Of a stretch of DNA of 64,000 nucleotides, positions 22,849 to 34,207 are shown in pieces. A program made the position numbers and the translations under genes. Source of the DNA: Drosophila miranda (lineage: Eukaryota > Arthropoda > Insecta > Diptera > Drosophilidae); assembly GCF_003369915.1 (NCBI RefSeq), contig NW_022881603.1, positions 7,857,249-7,921,248 of the forward strand, read 5' to 3'. The stretch's first letter is position 1, and each line of letters begins with the position of its first letter. The notes under the pieces are model-generated. The model was not told the origin of the DNA and did not search any database. It saw nothing but the letters and a program-made list of their open reading frames with translations.

Positions 22849-24542
22849 CAAATTAAACCTGTAAACAAGAGGATTGGGTCGTAGTTAAACAAGGCTAACA
22901 AATACCTATTTGTTGTTGGTTTGAAACAAGGAATATTTTCTAGGTTGGATTTTAACAATAAAACAATCACTATTTGGTTCACCGACCCACCAATGTATCT
23001 GTATGTATACCTCAAAATCTTCTCGAGCTGATTGCCAAACGAGCAATAAATTCCACTGTAAAGTACTATCTTGAAGTCTAACTAATTTAAGGTTTATTGC
23101 AACAATAATATACATGGCATTGGCTGGTCATTTCAAAAGGTTTTGGTGGTCATTCTCCAAGTCTTTTGGAAAAAGGAAATATCATGTCAACGACTTGATA
23201 TGCTCCTCCACTTCGATGACACTTTCATTTGAAACGAAAACTGATAAGTTTTATAGTGAATATATCCGAAAATAATAGGTATTTATTTGAACAGATCACT
23301 TTTATTGTTCAATTTTTGCATCTTTTTAAGACGTAGAAATACTTGGGTAAGTTCTGTAATTACTTATTTATTTATGTATTAGTTTATTTATTCATATTGA
23401 ATATGCATATTGATATATGCGAAACACGAGCACAGATCGAGCCCGCAAAGTGCAAGGGCTGATTAAAAAGTAAAAACCATTTTCCAAAGTCAATTTAAGG
23501 AAATTAGTCTGGTTACGCAAATGAAAAAGCATCCATATATTAATAAATTAACAACAATTGGAAAGTGGGATATTTTCTCGTTCATTACGATTCTCAATTG
23601 ACAATTGTCGATCTCCGCGCACAGCTTTACACTCTCCTCTATACTCTAGACTCTATACTCTGGACAGATCTATGTACATATATATGGGTTCCCCAGATTG
23701 CACACACTCCTCAGAGATTCATTTCGGACGGCAATCAACGACAGACTGATTGGACGGGACGCGTCGGTTCGTTTCACGTTCTGTATCTTTGGCAAGAGTA
23801 TGGTATGGTATGCTATGGTATTGTATGCTCCGCGCCAGACTATCACTTGGTCAAGTGCAAGAGCAGGGTAGAGGCTGGCGTCTGGAGTCAGCGAGCTCGC
23901 GATTTGTACTGGACGAGTCCCAGTCAATTGGTTGCGCCGACAGCTCGGTTTCACATCTCGGATCGGCATCGGCATCGGAGACCGCAATAAACACGATCGT
24001 ATAATTTAATCGGTGCTCCCCCTGGCAACCGCCGTCGCGACGGACGCGCTCCAATTGGGGGAGCAATACTCATTCCTTGTTCGGTCCTGACTGGTAAACA
24101 GTTTCCAGCAAAACAAAAACAGTTCGACAAGTGATTATAGTCTCCCCATGCAGATTAGGTAGATTAGATAGACTCGGATAGACGACTCTGCTCTGCTCGG
24201 TTCGTTCAGGTCTGGTCTTATTGGAGGAATAACCTGTTTGTCTGTTTACCCACTAAATGAAACCCGCTTGCATTCTGCAGAGGAGGCTGGGCTGGCTTTG
24301 GCTCTTGGAGTAGGCGCGCATTCCAATTCCATTTGCGTGCATGGATTTCCCCTCTGTTTTGAATAATTATACGCTTGTACATTTGACAAGCAGCAAATAG
24401 TATTCAATTCAGAGATGTACATACGAGTATTATTTTCAAGCCAGATAAACCGAATTGTCGCAATTTAGACAAGGCGAGTCGAATAGATAATTGCTGCAAC
24501 AAGGTAAGATCTAGCCTCGTCTCGTGGTGAAATAGTTCTTTT
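22849..24542. other. Unique non-repeat segment, second copy; no clear gene
   Basis: Near-identical to 16560-18252, with scattered substitutions (for example CTATCACTTGGTCAAGTGC for CTATCCCTTGGTCAAGGGC near 23840). No coding content is supported. Confidence 0.4.
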
Positions 24543-25650
24543 TATACCCGATACTCAAAATGAGTATTGGGGGATATTAGATTTGTGGTAAAAGTGGATG
24601 TGTGTAACGTCCAGAAGGAATCGTTTCCGACCCCATAAAGTATATATATTCTTGATCAGCATCAATAGCCGAACCGATTGAGCCATGTCTGTCTGTCCGT
24701 CTGTCCGTCCGTCCGTCTGTCCGTCCCCTTCAGCGCCTAATGCTCAAAGACTTTAAGAGCTAGAGCAACGATGTTTTGGATCCAGACTTCTGTGATATGT
24801 CACTGCTACAAAAATATTTCAAAACTTTGCCCCGCCCACTTCCGCCCCCACAAAGGGCGAAAATCTGTGGCATCCACAATTTTAAAGATATGAGAAAACC
24901 AAAAACGCAGAATCGTAGAGAATGACCATATCTTTAAGACTGCGGAATCTGAATTGGATCGTATTATTATTATAGCCAGCATCAAGAAAACAATTTCATT
25001 TTTTCTCGCCCTGTCTCTCTCTAACACACACGTAGCATAGGCGGCTTTGCTTAGAGTAAAACATTAGCGCCTAGATCTCAGAGACTACGAAAGCTAGAGC
25101 AACCAAATTTGGTATCCACACTCCTAATATATCGGACCGAGACGAGTTTGTTTCAAAATTTCGCCACACCCCCTTCCGCCCCCGCAAAGGACGAAAATCT
25201 GGGGATATTCAAAAATCTCAGAGTCTATTAAGGCTAGAGTAACCAAATTTGGTATCCGCACTCCTGTTAGATCTTACTATAAAACGTGTATCTCAAAATT
25301 TCGCCCCACCCCCTTCCGCCCACACAAAGAACGAAAATCTGTTGCATCCACAATATTGCACATTCGAGAAAACTAAAAACGCAGAATCATAGATAGTGAC
25401 CATATCTATCAGACTGCTGAATCTAGACCAGATCAGATAATTTTTATAGCCAATAGGAACAAATCAATTTTCAGTGGCTACGCAGCTCCCGACGTCACGC
25501 TCAGACTGTTTTTCTGTCTCTCTCGCACGCACTCTTTGTCGTGTCGTTTAATATTAGCGGCGTCTGCCGGAGGAGAGCCATACTGACTTAGTATGGGGTA
25601 TAACCGTAGAGTTGCGGTGTCCGCAGCAACTCACAACGTTCCCCCTCGTT
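24543..25650 (+). mobile_element. DINE-1-like element, full length (copy-2 counterpart of 18253-19361)
   Basis: Same junctions and the same GTATGGGGTATAACCG variant as its counterpart, differing by a few substitutions. It runs straight into the next element at CTCGTTATACCC. Confidence 0.9.
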
Positions 25651-25996
25651 ATACCCGATACTCAAAATGAGTATTGGGGTATATTAGATTTGGGTATTAG
25701 ATGTGTGTAACGTCCAGAAGGAATCGTTTCCGACCCCATAAAGTCTATATATTCTTGATCAGCATCAATATCCGAGTCGATTGAGCCATGTCTGTCTGTC
25801 CGTCTGTCCGTCCGTCCGTCTGTCCGTCCCCTTCAGCGCCTAGTGCTCAAAGACTATAAGAGCTAGAGCAACGATGTTTTGGATCCAGACTTCTGTGATA
25901 TGTCACTGCTACAAAAATATTTCAAAACTTCGCCCCGCCCACTTCCGCCCCCACAAAGGACGAAAATCTGTGGCATCTACATTTTTAAAGATAGTA
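25650..25996 (+). mobile_element. DINE-1-like element, 5' fragment (counterpart of 19361-19707)
   Basis: Carries the short-start variant TTGGGTATTAGATGTGTG. It is truncated at GATAGTA, where the copy-2 deletion joins it to the inverted fragment. Confidence 0.85.
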
Positions 25997-26244
25997 GATG
26001 TCTGGATCCAAAACATCGTTGCTCTAGCTCTTATAGTCTTTGAGCAATAGGCGCTGAAGGGGACGGACGGACGGACGGACGGACGGACGGACGGACAGAC
26101 AGGGCTCAATCGACTCGGCTATTGATGCTGATCAAGAATATATATACTTTATGGGGTCGGAAACGATTCCTTCTGGACGTTACACACATCCACTTTTACC
26201 ACAAATCTAATATACCCCAATACTCATTTTGAGTATCGGGTATA
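25997..26244 (-). mobile_element. DINE-1-like element, inverted 5' remnant
   Basis: Only the 5' ~250 bp of the inverted DINE survives, from GATGTCTGGATCC through the GTCY tract to GAGTATCGGGTATA. It corresponds to 20569-20828 of copy 1. Confidence 0.85.
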
Positions 26245-26992
26245 AAAACGCAGAATCGTAGAAGATGACTATATCTTCTATAGCGCAAAATCTGAACCAG
26301 ATCGTATAATTATTGTAGCCAGAATCAAGAAAACAATTTCATTCTTTCTCGCTCTGTCTCTCTCTAACACACAGGTTTCATGGTCGGTTTTGCCAATTGC
26401 AAAATATGAGTTCAAGGATCTCAGAACCTATAAGAGCCAGAGCAACCAAATTTGGTATCCACACTCCTGTGATATCGGACCTTGACCGTTTCGTGCCCAA
26501 ATTTCGCCACACCCCTTTCCGCCCACGCAATGGATGAAAATCTGGGGCATCCACAAATCTCAGAGACTATTAAGGCTAGAGTAACCAAATTTGGTACCCG
26601 CACTTCTGTTAGATCTCACTATAAAACGCATATCTCAGAATTTCGTCTCACCCCCTTCCGCCCCCACAAAAGACGAAAATCTGTTGCATCCACAATATTG
26701 CACATTCGAGAAAACTAAAAACGCAGAATCATAGATAATGACCATATCTATCAGATTGCTGAATCTGGACCAGATCAGATAATTTTTATAGCCAAAAGGA
26801 ACAAATCAATTTGCACTGGCTTCGCAGCGCCCGACGTCACGCTCAGACTGATTTTCTGTCTCTCTCGCACGCACTCTTTGTCGTGTCGTTTAATATTAGC
26901 TGCGTCTGCCGGAGGAGAGCCATACTGACTTAGTATCGGGTATAACTGTAGAGTTGCGGTGTCCGCAGCAACTCACAACGTTCCCCCTCGTT
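26245..26992 (+). mobile_element. DINE-1-like element, 3' portion (counterpart of 20829-21576)
   Basis: Begins AAACGCAGAATCGTAGAAG, ends at the terminal hairpin and CCCCCTCGTT. Confidence 0.8.
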
Positions 26993-27180
26993 TTTGTTAT
27001 CTTTCTTGAATGGATCCCACTACTTTACTTTGGGAGAATAAAAGAACTGCCTAAGTGCCAAAGAGTGCCTAAGAGAGGCACCATTTTGGGAGTCGGTAAC
27101 TTATCTAAAGGATATGAGCAGATGCTAAGAACTCTAAGTACTACTTAATCATTGCTTTGAGGGTATTTTTCAGTCATTTT
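26993..27180. repeat. 187-bp spacer module, copy 2
   Basis: Nearly identical to 21577-21764, in the same DINE-flanked position. Confidence 0.85.
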
Positions 27181-27968
27181 TATAACCGATACTCAAAATG
27201 AGTATTGGGGTATATTAGATTTGTGGTAAAAATGGATGTGTGTAACGTCCAGAAGGAATCGTTTCCGACCCCATAAAGTATATATATTCTTGATCAGCAT
27301 CAATAGCCGAGTCGATTGAGCCATGTCTGTCTGTCCGTCCGTCCGTCTGTCCGTCTGTCCGTCTGTCCGTCCGTCCGTCTGTCCGTCTGTCCGTCCCCTT
27401 CAGCGCCTAGTGCTCAAAGACTATAAGAGCTAGAGCAACGATGTTTTGGATCCAGACTTCTGTGATATGTCACTGCTACAAAAATATTTCAAAACTTCGC
27501 CCCGCCCACTTCCGCCCCACAAAGGATGAAAATCTGTGGCATCCACAATTTTAAAGATATGAAAAAACCAAAAACGTAGAATTGTAGAGAATGACCATAT
27601 CTTTAAGACTGCAGAATCTGAATTGGATCGTATTATTATTATAGCCAGCATCAAGAAAACAATTTCATTTTTTCTCGCCCTGTCTCTCTCTAACACACAC
27701 GTAGCATAGGCGGCTTTGCTTAGAGTAAAACATTAGCGCCTAGATCTCAGAGACTACAAAAGCCAGAGCAACCAAATTTGGTATCCACACTCCTAATATA
27801 TCGGACCGAGACGAGTTTGTTTCAAAATTTCGCCACACCCCCTTCCGCCCCCGCAAAGGACGAAAATCTGGGGATATTCAAAAATCTCAGAGACTATTAA
27901 GGCTAGAGTAACCAAATTTGGTATCAGCACTCCTGTTAGATCTTTCTATAAAACGTATATCTCAGAAT
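27181..27968 (+). mobile_element. DINE-1-like element, left arm of a palindrome
   Basis: Starts TATAACCGATACT with an expanded GTCY tract (about 27327-27395). It ends at ATCTCAGAATTTT, where it switches to inverted sequence. It shares private variants (GTATCAGCAC, ATCTTTCTATAAAACG, AACGTAGAATTGTAG) with the right arm. Confidence 0.9.
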
Positions 27969-28797
27969 TTTCTCGAATGTGCAATATTGTGGATGCAACA
28001 GGTTTTTGTCCTTTGTGTGGGCGGAAGGGGGTGGGGTGAAATTTTGAGATACACGTTTTATAGAAAGATCTAACAGGAGTGCTGATACCAAATTTGGTTA
28101 CTCTAGCCTTAATAGTCTCTGAGATTTTTGAATATCCCCAGATTTTCGTCCTTTGCGGGGGCGGAAGGGGGTGTGGCGAAATTTTGAAACAAACTCGTCT
28201 CGGTCCGATATATTAGGAGTGTGGATACCAAATTTGGTTGCTCTAGCTTTTGTAGTCTCTGAGATCTAGGCGCTAATGTTTTACTCTAAGCAAAACCGCC
28301 TATGCTACGTGTGTGTTAGAGAGAGACAGGGCGAGAAAAAATGAAATTGTTTTCTTGATGCTGGCTATAATAATAATACGATCCAATTCAGATTCTGCAG
28401 TCTTAAAGATATGGTCATTCTCTACAATTCTACGTTTTTGGTTTTTTCATATCTTTAAAATTGTGGATGCCACAGATTTTCATCCTTTGTGGGGGCGGAA
28501 GTGGGCGGGGCGAAGTTTTGAAATATTTTTGTAGCAGTGACATATCACAGAAGTCTGGATCCAAAACATCGTTGCTCTAGCTCTTATAGTCTTTGAGCAC
28601 TAGGCGCTGAAGGGGACGGACAGACGGACAGACGGACGGACGGACAGACAGACAGGGCTCAATCGACTCGGCTATTGATGCTGATCAAGAATATATATAC
28701 TTTATGGGGTCGGAAACGATTCCTTCTGGACGTTACACACATCCACTTTTACCACAAATCTAATATACCCCAATACTCATTTTGAGTATCGGGTATA
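27969..28797 (-). mobile_element. DINE-1-like element, right arm of a palindrome
   Basis: Inverted element ending GAGTATCGGGTATA. Bases 28041-28797 are the reverse complement of 27181-27962 apart from GTCY length and a few changes. The rest (27969-28040) forms the loop. Confidence 0.9.
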
Positions 28798-29004
28798 AAA
28801 ACACGTTTTCATCGCTGATTAACTCAAAGGGTGAATAAATATAATTAGTGAAAGGACATAATAGATAATAAATAAAGGAGACATAGTATATAGTAAGTAA
28901 ATGTGGTAGATCCTTTCGTAGATGAGGTAGCTGCTCTCGATTCGTTTCGGTAGTTTCCGTTTTTGGATCAATATCGATGCTCAGTAGACCAGGCGCATGG
29001 CCTG
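28798..29004. other. 3' flank of the DM9 pseudogene
   Basis: AT-rich unique DNA containing AATAAA-like strings on the minus strand. No other feature is seen. Confidence 0.4.
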
Positions 29005-30219
29005 CTAGCTGTGGTAGAGGTCACTGCGGACCAGGATCTCGTAGCTGCTGATGCGGATCTCCCTGCCGCCAAACGGGATCTGGAGGCAGCGATTGGACTG
29101 TTGGAGCACACCGGGCGTCAGACTGCCACAGTAGTTGGCGCGTCCAACGTACAGGGGCTCGCCTCCGGGTGACCTTCCCGCCATCACAGCGCCGGGAGCA
29201 ATGCTGCCCTCGTAGGCGCGCACCCAGTGGTACTTTCCCTGCCCCAGCAGCACCTGGTACGTGGGCTCCAAGATCTCGCGTCCGCCGTGAGCGATGTACG
29301 CACATCCCTGGCTGGCAACCGCCTTGCCCGGGACGTGAACACCTGCATAGTAGGCGCGGCAGACGAGCAGCTGCTCCATGTTGCTGTCGTGGCCTCCGAT
29401 GACGGCCTCCGGAGAGTAGAAGTTGCCCGGACCAGCGGTCACCCAGACGTCGTAGCCGCTTTCGTAGCCGTAGGAATAGGACACTCCATACGCCGGAGGG
29501 GCATACTCGGCCGGAGTGTAGGAGGAGCCGGCAGCTCCGTAGGAGTACATGGGTGGCCTGTACGTCTCCGCTGGTGTGTATGATGGTGCGACGACAATTG
29601 GAACCGGAGCCACTGCCGCGGGGGTGAAGGAGGGTGGCGGCGGTGGGGGTTGCTGGACAGGTGGCATCACTAAAACACCGCCCGGTGGCGGTGCATGTGC
29701 GGGACTGGGCATCACAAGGACTCCCCCACCGGCAGCAGAGGATCAGGCGTGGGCGTATAAGCTGGTGGCCTGGCGGTCATTGGGAACGGCATTGCGGCCA
29801 GATGCGGATTCGTATACGGCTTCTCAACCACAGGCGAAGCGGGGGTAGGTGGAGACGGGGGCGGCGGCGGTGTTAGTGGACACTTCTCCAGCTCCTCCGG
29901 CGGCGGTGGTGGTGGCAGCTGCCAGCCGGGCACAACCCTCCTCTCCTCCACGAGGATCTCGTACGAATCCAGCCGGCGCTCGGCCCCGCGAAATGCGATA
30001 AAGAGAGCCCGATGGACGGAGGATATTTTGCCGATGATCAGGTGGCCCTCGTAGTGGCCGCGGCCAATGTAGACGGGCTGGGCACCACCTTGCAGACCAT
30101 CATGTCGCCCTCGTGCTCGGCCCGGCCCACGTAGATCATTGCGCCGTCCTCGTCGTTGCCGCCCACCACAGCGTCTTCAGGGATGGAGGAGTAGGCCGAG
30201 GACTGCACCCATTTGGAGG
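29005..30219 (-). pseudogene. DM9-domain protein with proline-rich middle (gene A), disrupted
   Basis: Minus-strand coding DNA with DM9 repeats, a motif of insect proteins that often occurs in tandem. An exon begins after an acceptor at 30220-30221 (KWVQSSAYSSIPEDAVVGG, then IYVGRAEHEGDMM). A GAQPVYIGRGHYEGHL segment in another frame leads into a Pro-rich stretch and a second DM9 pair (PEAVIGGHDSN, IPFGGREIRISSYEI) ending at TAG 29005-29007. Two breaks are seen. Near 30085-30095 about half a DM9 repeat is missing and the frame changes. Near 29720-29735 the Pro-rich frame running to GESL must shift to reach the frame that continues through PSPAHAPPP. The first break is also in the duplicate at 32914, so it predates that duplication. 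First exon not identified. Function of DM9 proteins in flies is poorly known; some bind glycans in other animals. Confidence 0.75.
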
Positions 30220-30576
30220 CTGAAACGGAGGAGAGTACGGCGGGGCTAGTACGGGTTGGTAAAGGAGACGCCTCAAGGGACAAGGATAAGGGTAAGGAAA
30301 AGGGTAACCAGGGTTTCTTTAGGTTAGCAAAGATGGGATTTTATTGGATAAGGAACACAGGGTTACAGGGTTTAAACTTTGTTCAATTCTAAATGTAGTT
30401 CGAGACTTAAAGGTTCGGGGATTCGCATTCACCGCCTGCAGAGCACTTCGTACGAGTCGAGACGGATCTCTCGGCCACCGTACGGAATGTAGAGACAGCG
30501 CTGGCGCGACGAGATCAGACCCGGAGTCAGGCTGCCCTGATAGTGACCGCGGCCAAAGTAGATGGGATCTCCATTG
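29887..30576. repeat. DM9-region duplicated segment, copy 1
   Basis: Matches 32914 to about 33611 with few differences (a 10-bp ACAGGGTT repeat change and a 2-bp deletion in the other copy). It stops abruptly at 30576, where a DINE fragment begins within codon sequence. Confidence 0.9.
30429..30576 (-). pseudogene. DM9 gene B, 3' end fragment
   Basis: The last ~48 codons of a DM9 gene: NGDPIYFGRGHYQGSLTPG, then IPYGGREIRLDSYEVLCRR and TGA at 30429-30431. A minus-strand AATAAA (TTTATT at 30340-30345) lies 84 bp downstream. The upstream part is replaced by DINE sequence, so this copy is truncated. Confidence 0.8.
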
Positions 30577-30884
30577 TTGCATCCACAATATTGCACATTC
30601 GAGAAAACTAAAAACGCAGAATCATAGATAATGACCATATCTATCAGATTGCTGAATCTGGATCAGATCGAATCATTTTTGTAGCCAAAAGGAACAAATC
30701 AATTTGCAGTGGCTACGCAGCCCCCGACGTCACGCTCAGACTGATTTTCTGTCTCTCTCGCACGCACTCTTTGTCGTGACGGTTAATATTAGCGGCGTCT
30801 GCCGGAGAGAGCCATACTGACTTAGTATCGGGTATAACTGTAGAGTTGCGGTGTCCGCAGCAACTCACAACGTTCCACCTCGTT
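30577..30884 (+). mobile_element. DINE-1-like element, 3' fragment breaking a DM9 exon
   Basis: Begins TTGCATCCACAATATTGCAC immediately after CTCCATTG of the DM9 exon and ends CCACCTCGTT. The missing 5' half implies a deletion or recombination rather than a simple insertion. Confidence 0.85.
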
Positions 30885-31678
30885 ATACCCGATACTCAAA
30901 ATGAGTATTGGGGTATATTAGATTTGTGGTAAAAGTGGATGTGTGTAACGTTCAGAAGGAATCGTTTCCGACCCCATAAAGTATATATATTCTTGATCAG
31001 CATCAATAGCCGAGTCGATTGAGCCATGTCTGTCTGTCCGTCCGTCGGTCTGTCCGTCTGTCCGTCCGTCCGTCTGTCCGTCTGTCCGTCCCCTTCAGCG
31101 CCTAGTGCTCAAAGACTATAAGAGCTAGAGCAACGATGTTTTGGATCCAGACTTCTGTGATATGTCACTGCTACAAAAATATTTCAAAACTTCGCCCCGC
31201 CCACTTCCGCCCCCACAAAGGACGAAAATCTGTGGCATCCACAAATCTCAGAGACTATTAAGGCTAGAGTTACCAAATTTGGTATCCGCACTTCTGTTAG
31301 ATCTCACTATAAAACGTATATCTCAGAATTTCGCCCCACCCTCTTCCTCCCCCACAAAGGACGAAAATCTGTTGCATCCACAATATTGCACATTCGAGAA
31401 AACTAAAAACGCAGAATCATAGATAATGACCATATCTATCAGATTGCTGAATCTGGATCAGATCGGATCATTTTCGTAGCTAAAAGCAAGAAATCAATTT
31501 GCAGTGGCTACGCAGCGCCCGACGTCACGCTCAGACTGATTTCTGTCTCTCTCGCACGCACTCTTTGTCGTGTCGTTTAATATTAGCGGCGTCTGCCGGA
31601 GGAGAGCCATACTGACTAAGTATCGGGTATAAATGTAGAGTTGCGGTCTCCGCAGCAACTCACAACGTTCCCCTCGTT
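30885..31678 (+). mobile_element. DINE-1-like element with internal deletion
   Basis: Has both ends but joins GTGGCATCCACA directly to AATCTCAGAGAC at about 31232-31246, skipping ~330 bp of the usual middle. The repeated GCATCCACAA motif sits at the deletion. Confidence 0.85.
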
Positions 31679-31723
31679 GTGATATATTTTTAAGTGATTT
31701 ATTTTTAATAATATCGATATTTT

Positions 31724-32829
31724 TATACCCGATACTCAAAATGAGTATTGGGGTATATTAGATTTGTGGTAAAAGTGGACGTGTGTAACGTCCAGAAGGA
31801 ATCGTTTCCGACCCCATAAAGTATATATATTCTTGATCAGCATCAATAGCCGAGCCGATTGAGCCCTGTCTGTCTGTCCGTCTGTCCGTCCGTCCGTCTG
31901 TCCGTCCCCTTCAGCGCCTAGTGCTCAAAGACTATAAGAGCTAGAGCAACGATGTTTTGGATCCAGACTTCTGTGATATGTCACTGCTACAAAAATATTT
32001 CAAAACTTCGCCCCGCTCACTTCCGCTCCCACAAAGGACGAAAATCTGTGGCATCCACAATTTTAAAGATATGAGAAAACCAAAAACGTAGAATTGTAGA
32101 GAATGACCATATCTTTAAGACTGCGGAATCTGAATTGGATCGTATTATTATTATAGCCAGCATCAAGAAAACAATTTCATTTTTTCTCGCCCTGTCTCTC
32201 TCTAACACACACGTAGCATAGGCGGCTTTGCTTAGAGTAAAACATTAGCGCCTAGATCTCAGAGACTACAAAAGCTAGAGCAACCAAATTTGGTATCATC
32301 ACTCCTAATATATCGGACCGAGACGAGTTTGTTTCAAAATTCGCCACACCCCCTTCCGCCCCCGCAAAGGACGAAAATCTGGGGATATTCAAAAATCTCA
32401 GAGACTATTAAGGCTAGAGTAACCAAATTTGGTATCCGCACTCCTGTTAGATTTTACTATAAAACGTGTATCTCAAAATTTCGCCCCACCCCCTTCCGCC
32501 CACACAAAGAACGAAAATCTGTTGCATCCACAATATTGCACATTCGAGAAAACTAAAAACGCAGAATCATAGATAATGACCATATCTATCAGATTGCTGA
32601 ATCTGGATCAGATCGGATCATTTTTGTAGCCAAAAGCAAGAAATCAATTTTCTGTGGCTACGCAGCGCCCGACGTCACGCTCAGACTGATTTCTGTCTCT
32701 CTCGCACGCACTCTTTGTCGTGTCGTTTAATATTAGCGGCGTCTGCCGGAGGAGAGCCATACTGACTTAGTATGGGGTATAACCGTAGAGTTGCGGTGTC
32801 CGCAGCAACTCACAACGTTCCCCCTCGTT
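31724..32829 (+). mobile_element. DINE-1-like element, full length
   Basis: Canonical ends, with GTATGGGGTATAACCG at the 3' end like the copies at 18253 and 24543. A 45-bp AT-rich stretch separates it from the preceding element. Confidence 0.9.
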
Positions 32830-32911
32830 ATACCCGATACTCAAAATGAGTATTGGGGTATATTAGATTTGGGTATTAGATGTGTGTAACGTCCAGAAGG
32901 AATCGTTTCCG
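32829..32911 (+). mobile_element. DINE-1-like element, 83-bp 5' fragment
   Basis: Carries the short-start variant TTGGGTATTAGATGTGTG and ends at GGAATCGTTTCCG, where DM9 gene A sequence resumes. Confidence 0.85.
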
Positions 32912-32913
32912 TT

Positions 32914-33246
32914 TCCAGCTCCTCCGGCGGCGGTGGTGGTGGCAGCTGCCAGCCGGGCACAACCCTCCTCTCCTCCACGAGGATCTCGTACGAATCCAGC
33001 CGGCGCTCGGCCCCGCGAAATGCGATAAAGAGAGCCCGATGGACGGAGGATGTTTTGCCGATGATCAGGTGGCCCTCGTAGTGGCCGCGGCCAATGTAGA
33101 CGGGCTGGGCACCACCTTGCAGACCATCATGTCGCCCTCGTGCTCGGCCCGGCCCACGTAGATCATTGCGCCGTCCTCGCCGTTGCCGCCCACCACAGCG
33201 TCCTCAGGGATGGAGGAGTAGGCCGAGGACTGCACCCATTTGCAGG
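32914..33246 (-). pseudogene. DM9 gene A, duplicated fragment
   Basis: Contains the exon that starts after the acceptor at 33247-33248 (KWVQSSAYSSIPED) with the same half-repeat deletion and frame change as gene A. The proline-rich and C-terminal parts are absent because a DINE fragment abuts at 32911. Confidence 0.8.
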
Positions 33247-33611
33247 CTGAAACGGAGGAGAGTAAGGCGGGGTTAGTACGGGTTGGTAAAGGAGACGCCT
33301 CAAGGGACAAGGATAAGGGTAAGGAAAAGGGTAACCAGGGTTTCTTTAGGTTAGCAAAGATGGGATTTTATTGGATAAGGAACACAGGGTTACAGGGTTA
33401 CAGGGTTTAAACTTTGTTCAATTCTAAATGTAGTTCGAGACTTAAAGGTTCGGGGATTCGCATTCACCGCCTGCAGAGCACTTCGTACGAGTCGAAGGAT
33501 CTCCCGGCCACCGTACGGAATGTAGAGACAGCGCTGGCGCGACGAGATCAGACCCGGAGTCAGGCTGCCCTGATAGTGACCGCGGCCAAAGTAGATGGGA
33601 TCTCCATTGCG
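32914..33611. repeat. DM9-region duplicated segment, copy 2
   Basis: Second copy of 29887-30576. Here the sequence continues past 33611 into the rest of DM9 gene B, so this side keeps the original continuity. Confidence 0.9.
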
Positions 33612-34207
33612 GGCGCGACCTGTGGAAACGGCATTGGGTGGAATGCCGTGATGTTGGACATGAATCCAGACGTATCCGTAGCCGGTGAGCACCTCGTATG
33701 TAGGCTTCTGTAACTCGTAGCCTCCGTAGCAGACGTAGGCGCATCCCTTGCTCGGAATCACCTTGGCTGGGAGCATCTCGCCCTCGTGCATGGCCCGTCC
33801 GGCGTAAATGGGAGTCCGGTCAGAGTCATGGCCAGCGACAACAGCTCCAGGCGGAGTGTAGGCGGGCGAGGCCGAAACCCAAACGTCCCGCTGCTGGTAG
33901 GACCTCGTAGGTGTTGATACGCACCTCCTGGCCGCCGAAGGGGATGTAAAGGCAGCCGTGCGAAGGATGCACCTTGCCGACGCTCAAGCTGCCGGCATGG
34001 TGACCCCGTCCCACGTAAAGGGGCTCGCCGGTGCGTGTAGTACCACTGCGAACTGCATTGGGCGGCACACCACCGCTGCAGCTGGGCACCCAAGCGAAGC
34101 CCTGTCCAACCAGCACCTCGTAGTGGGTCTTCGAGTGTTCCGCTCCACCATAGGCCAAGTAGGCACAACCCTTGCTGGGAATGACCTTGGCAGGCAGGTT
34201 TTCGCCC
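33464..34207 (-). pseudogene. DM9 gene B, duplicated copy with frameshifts and 5' truncation
   Basis: Tandem DM9 repeats on the minus strand: ENLPAKVIPSKGCAYLAYGG, PLYVGRGHHAGSLSVG, EGEMLPAKVIPSKGCAYVCY and the end shared with 30429-30576. Disruptions: an apparent 2-nt loss near 33890-33900 (CCTACCAGCAGCGGG) shifts the frame after TYEVL; another 2-nt deletion near 33497 (GTCGAAGG for GTCGAGACGG) shifts the last residues. The first is also present in the copy at 40317, so it is older than duplication B. At 34207 the coding sequence ends abruptly in a T-rich string. Confidence 0.8.

Larger units (their letters stand above)
22438..27905. repeat. Tandem segmental duplication A, copy 2, with an 861-bp internal deletion
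   Basis: It is the second copy of the block at 16147-22437. After 25996 the offset drops from 6,289 to 5,428, so copy 2 lacks what corresponds to 19708-20568. The deletion joins GATAGTA to GATGTCTGG and removes most of the inverted DINE. Point differences between copies are few. Confidence 0.85.
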
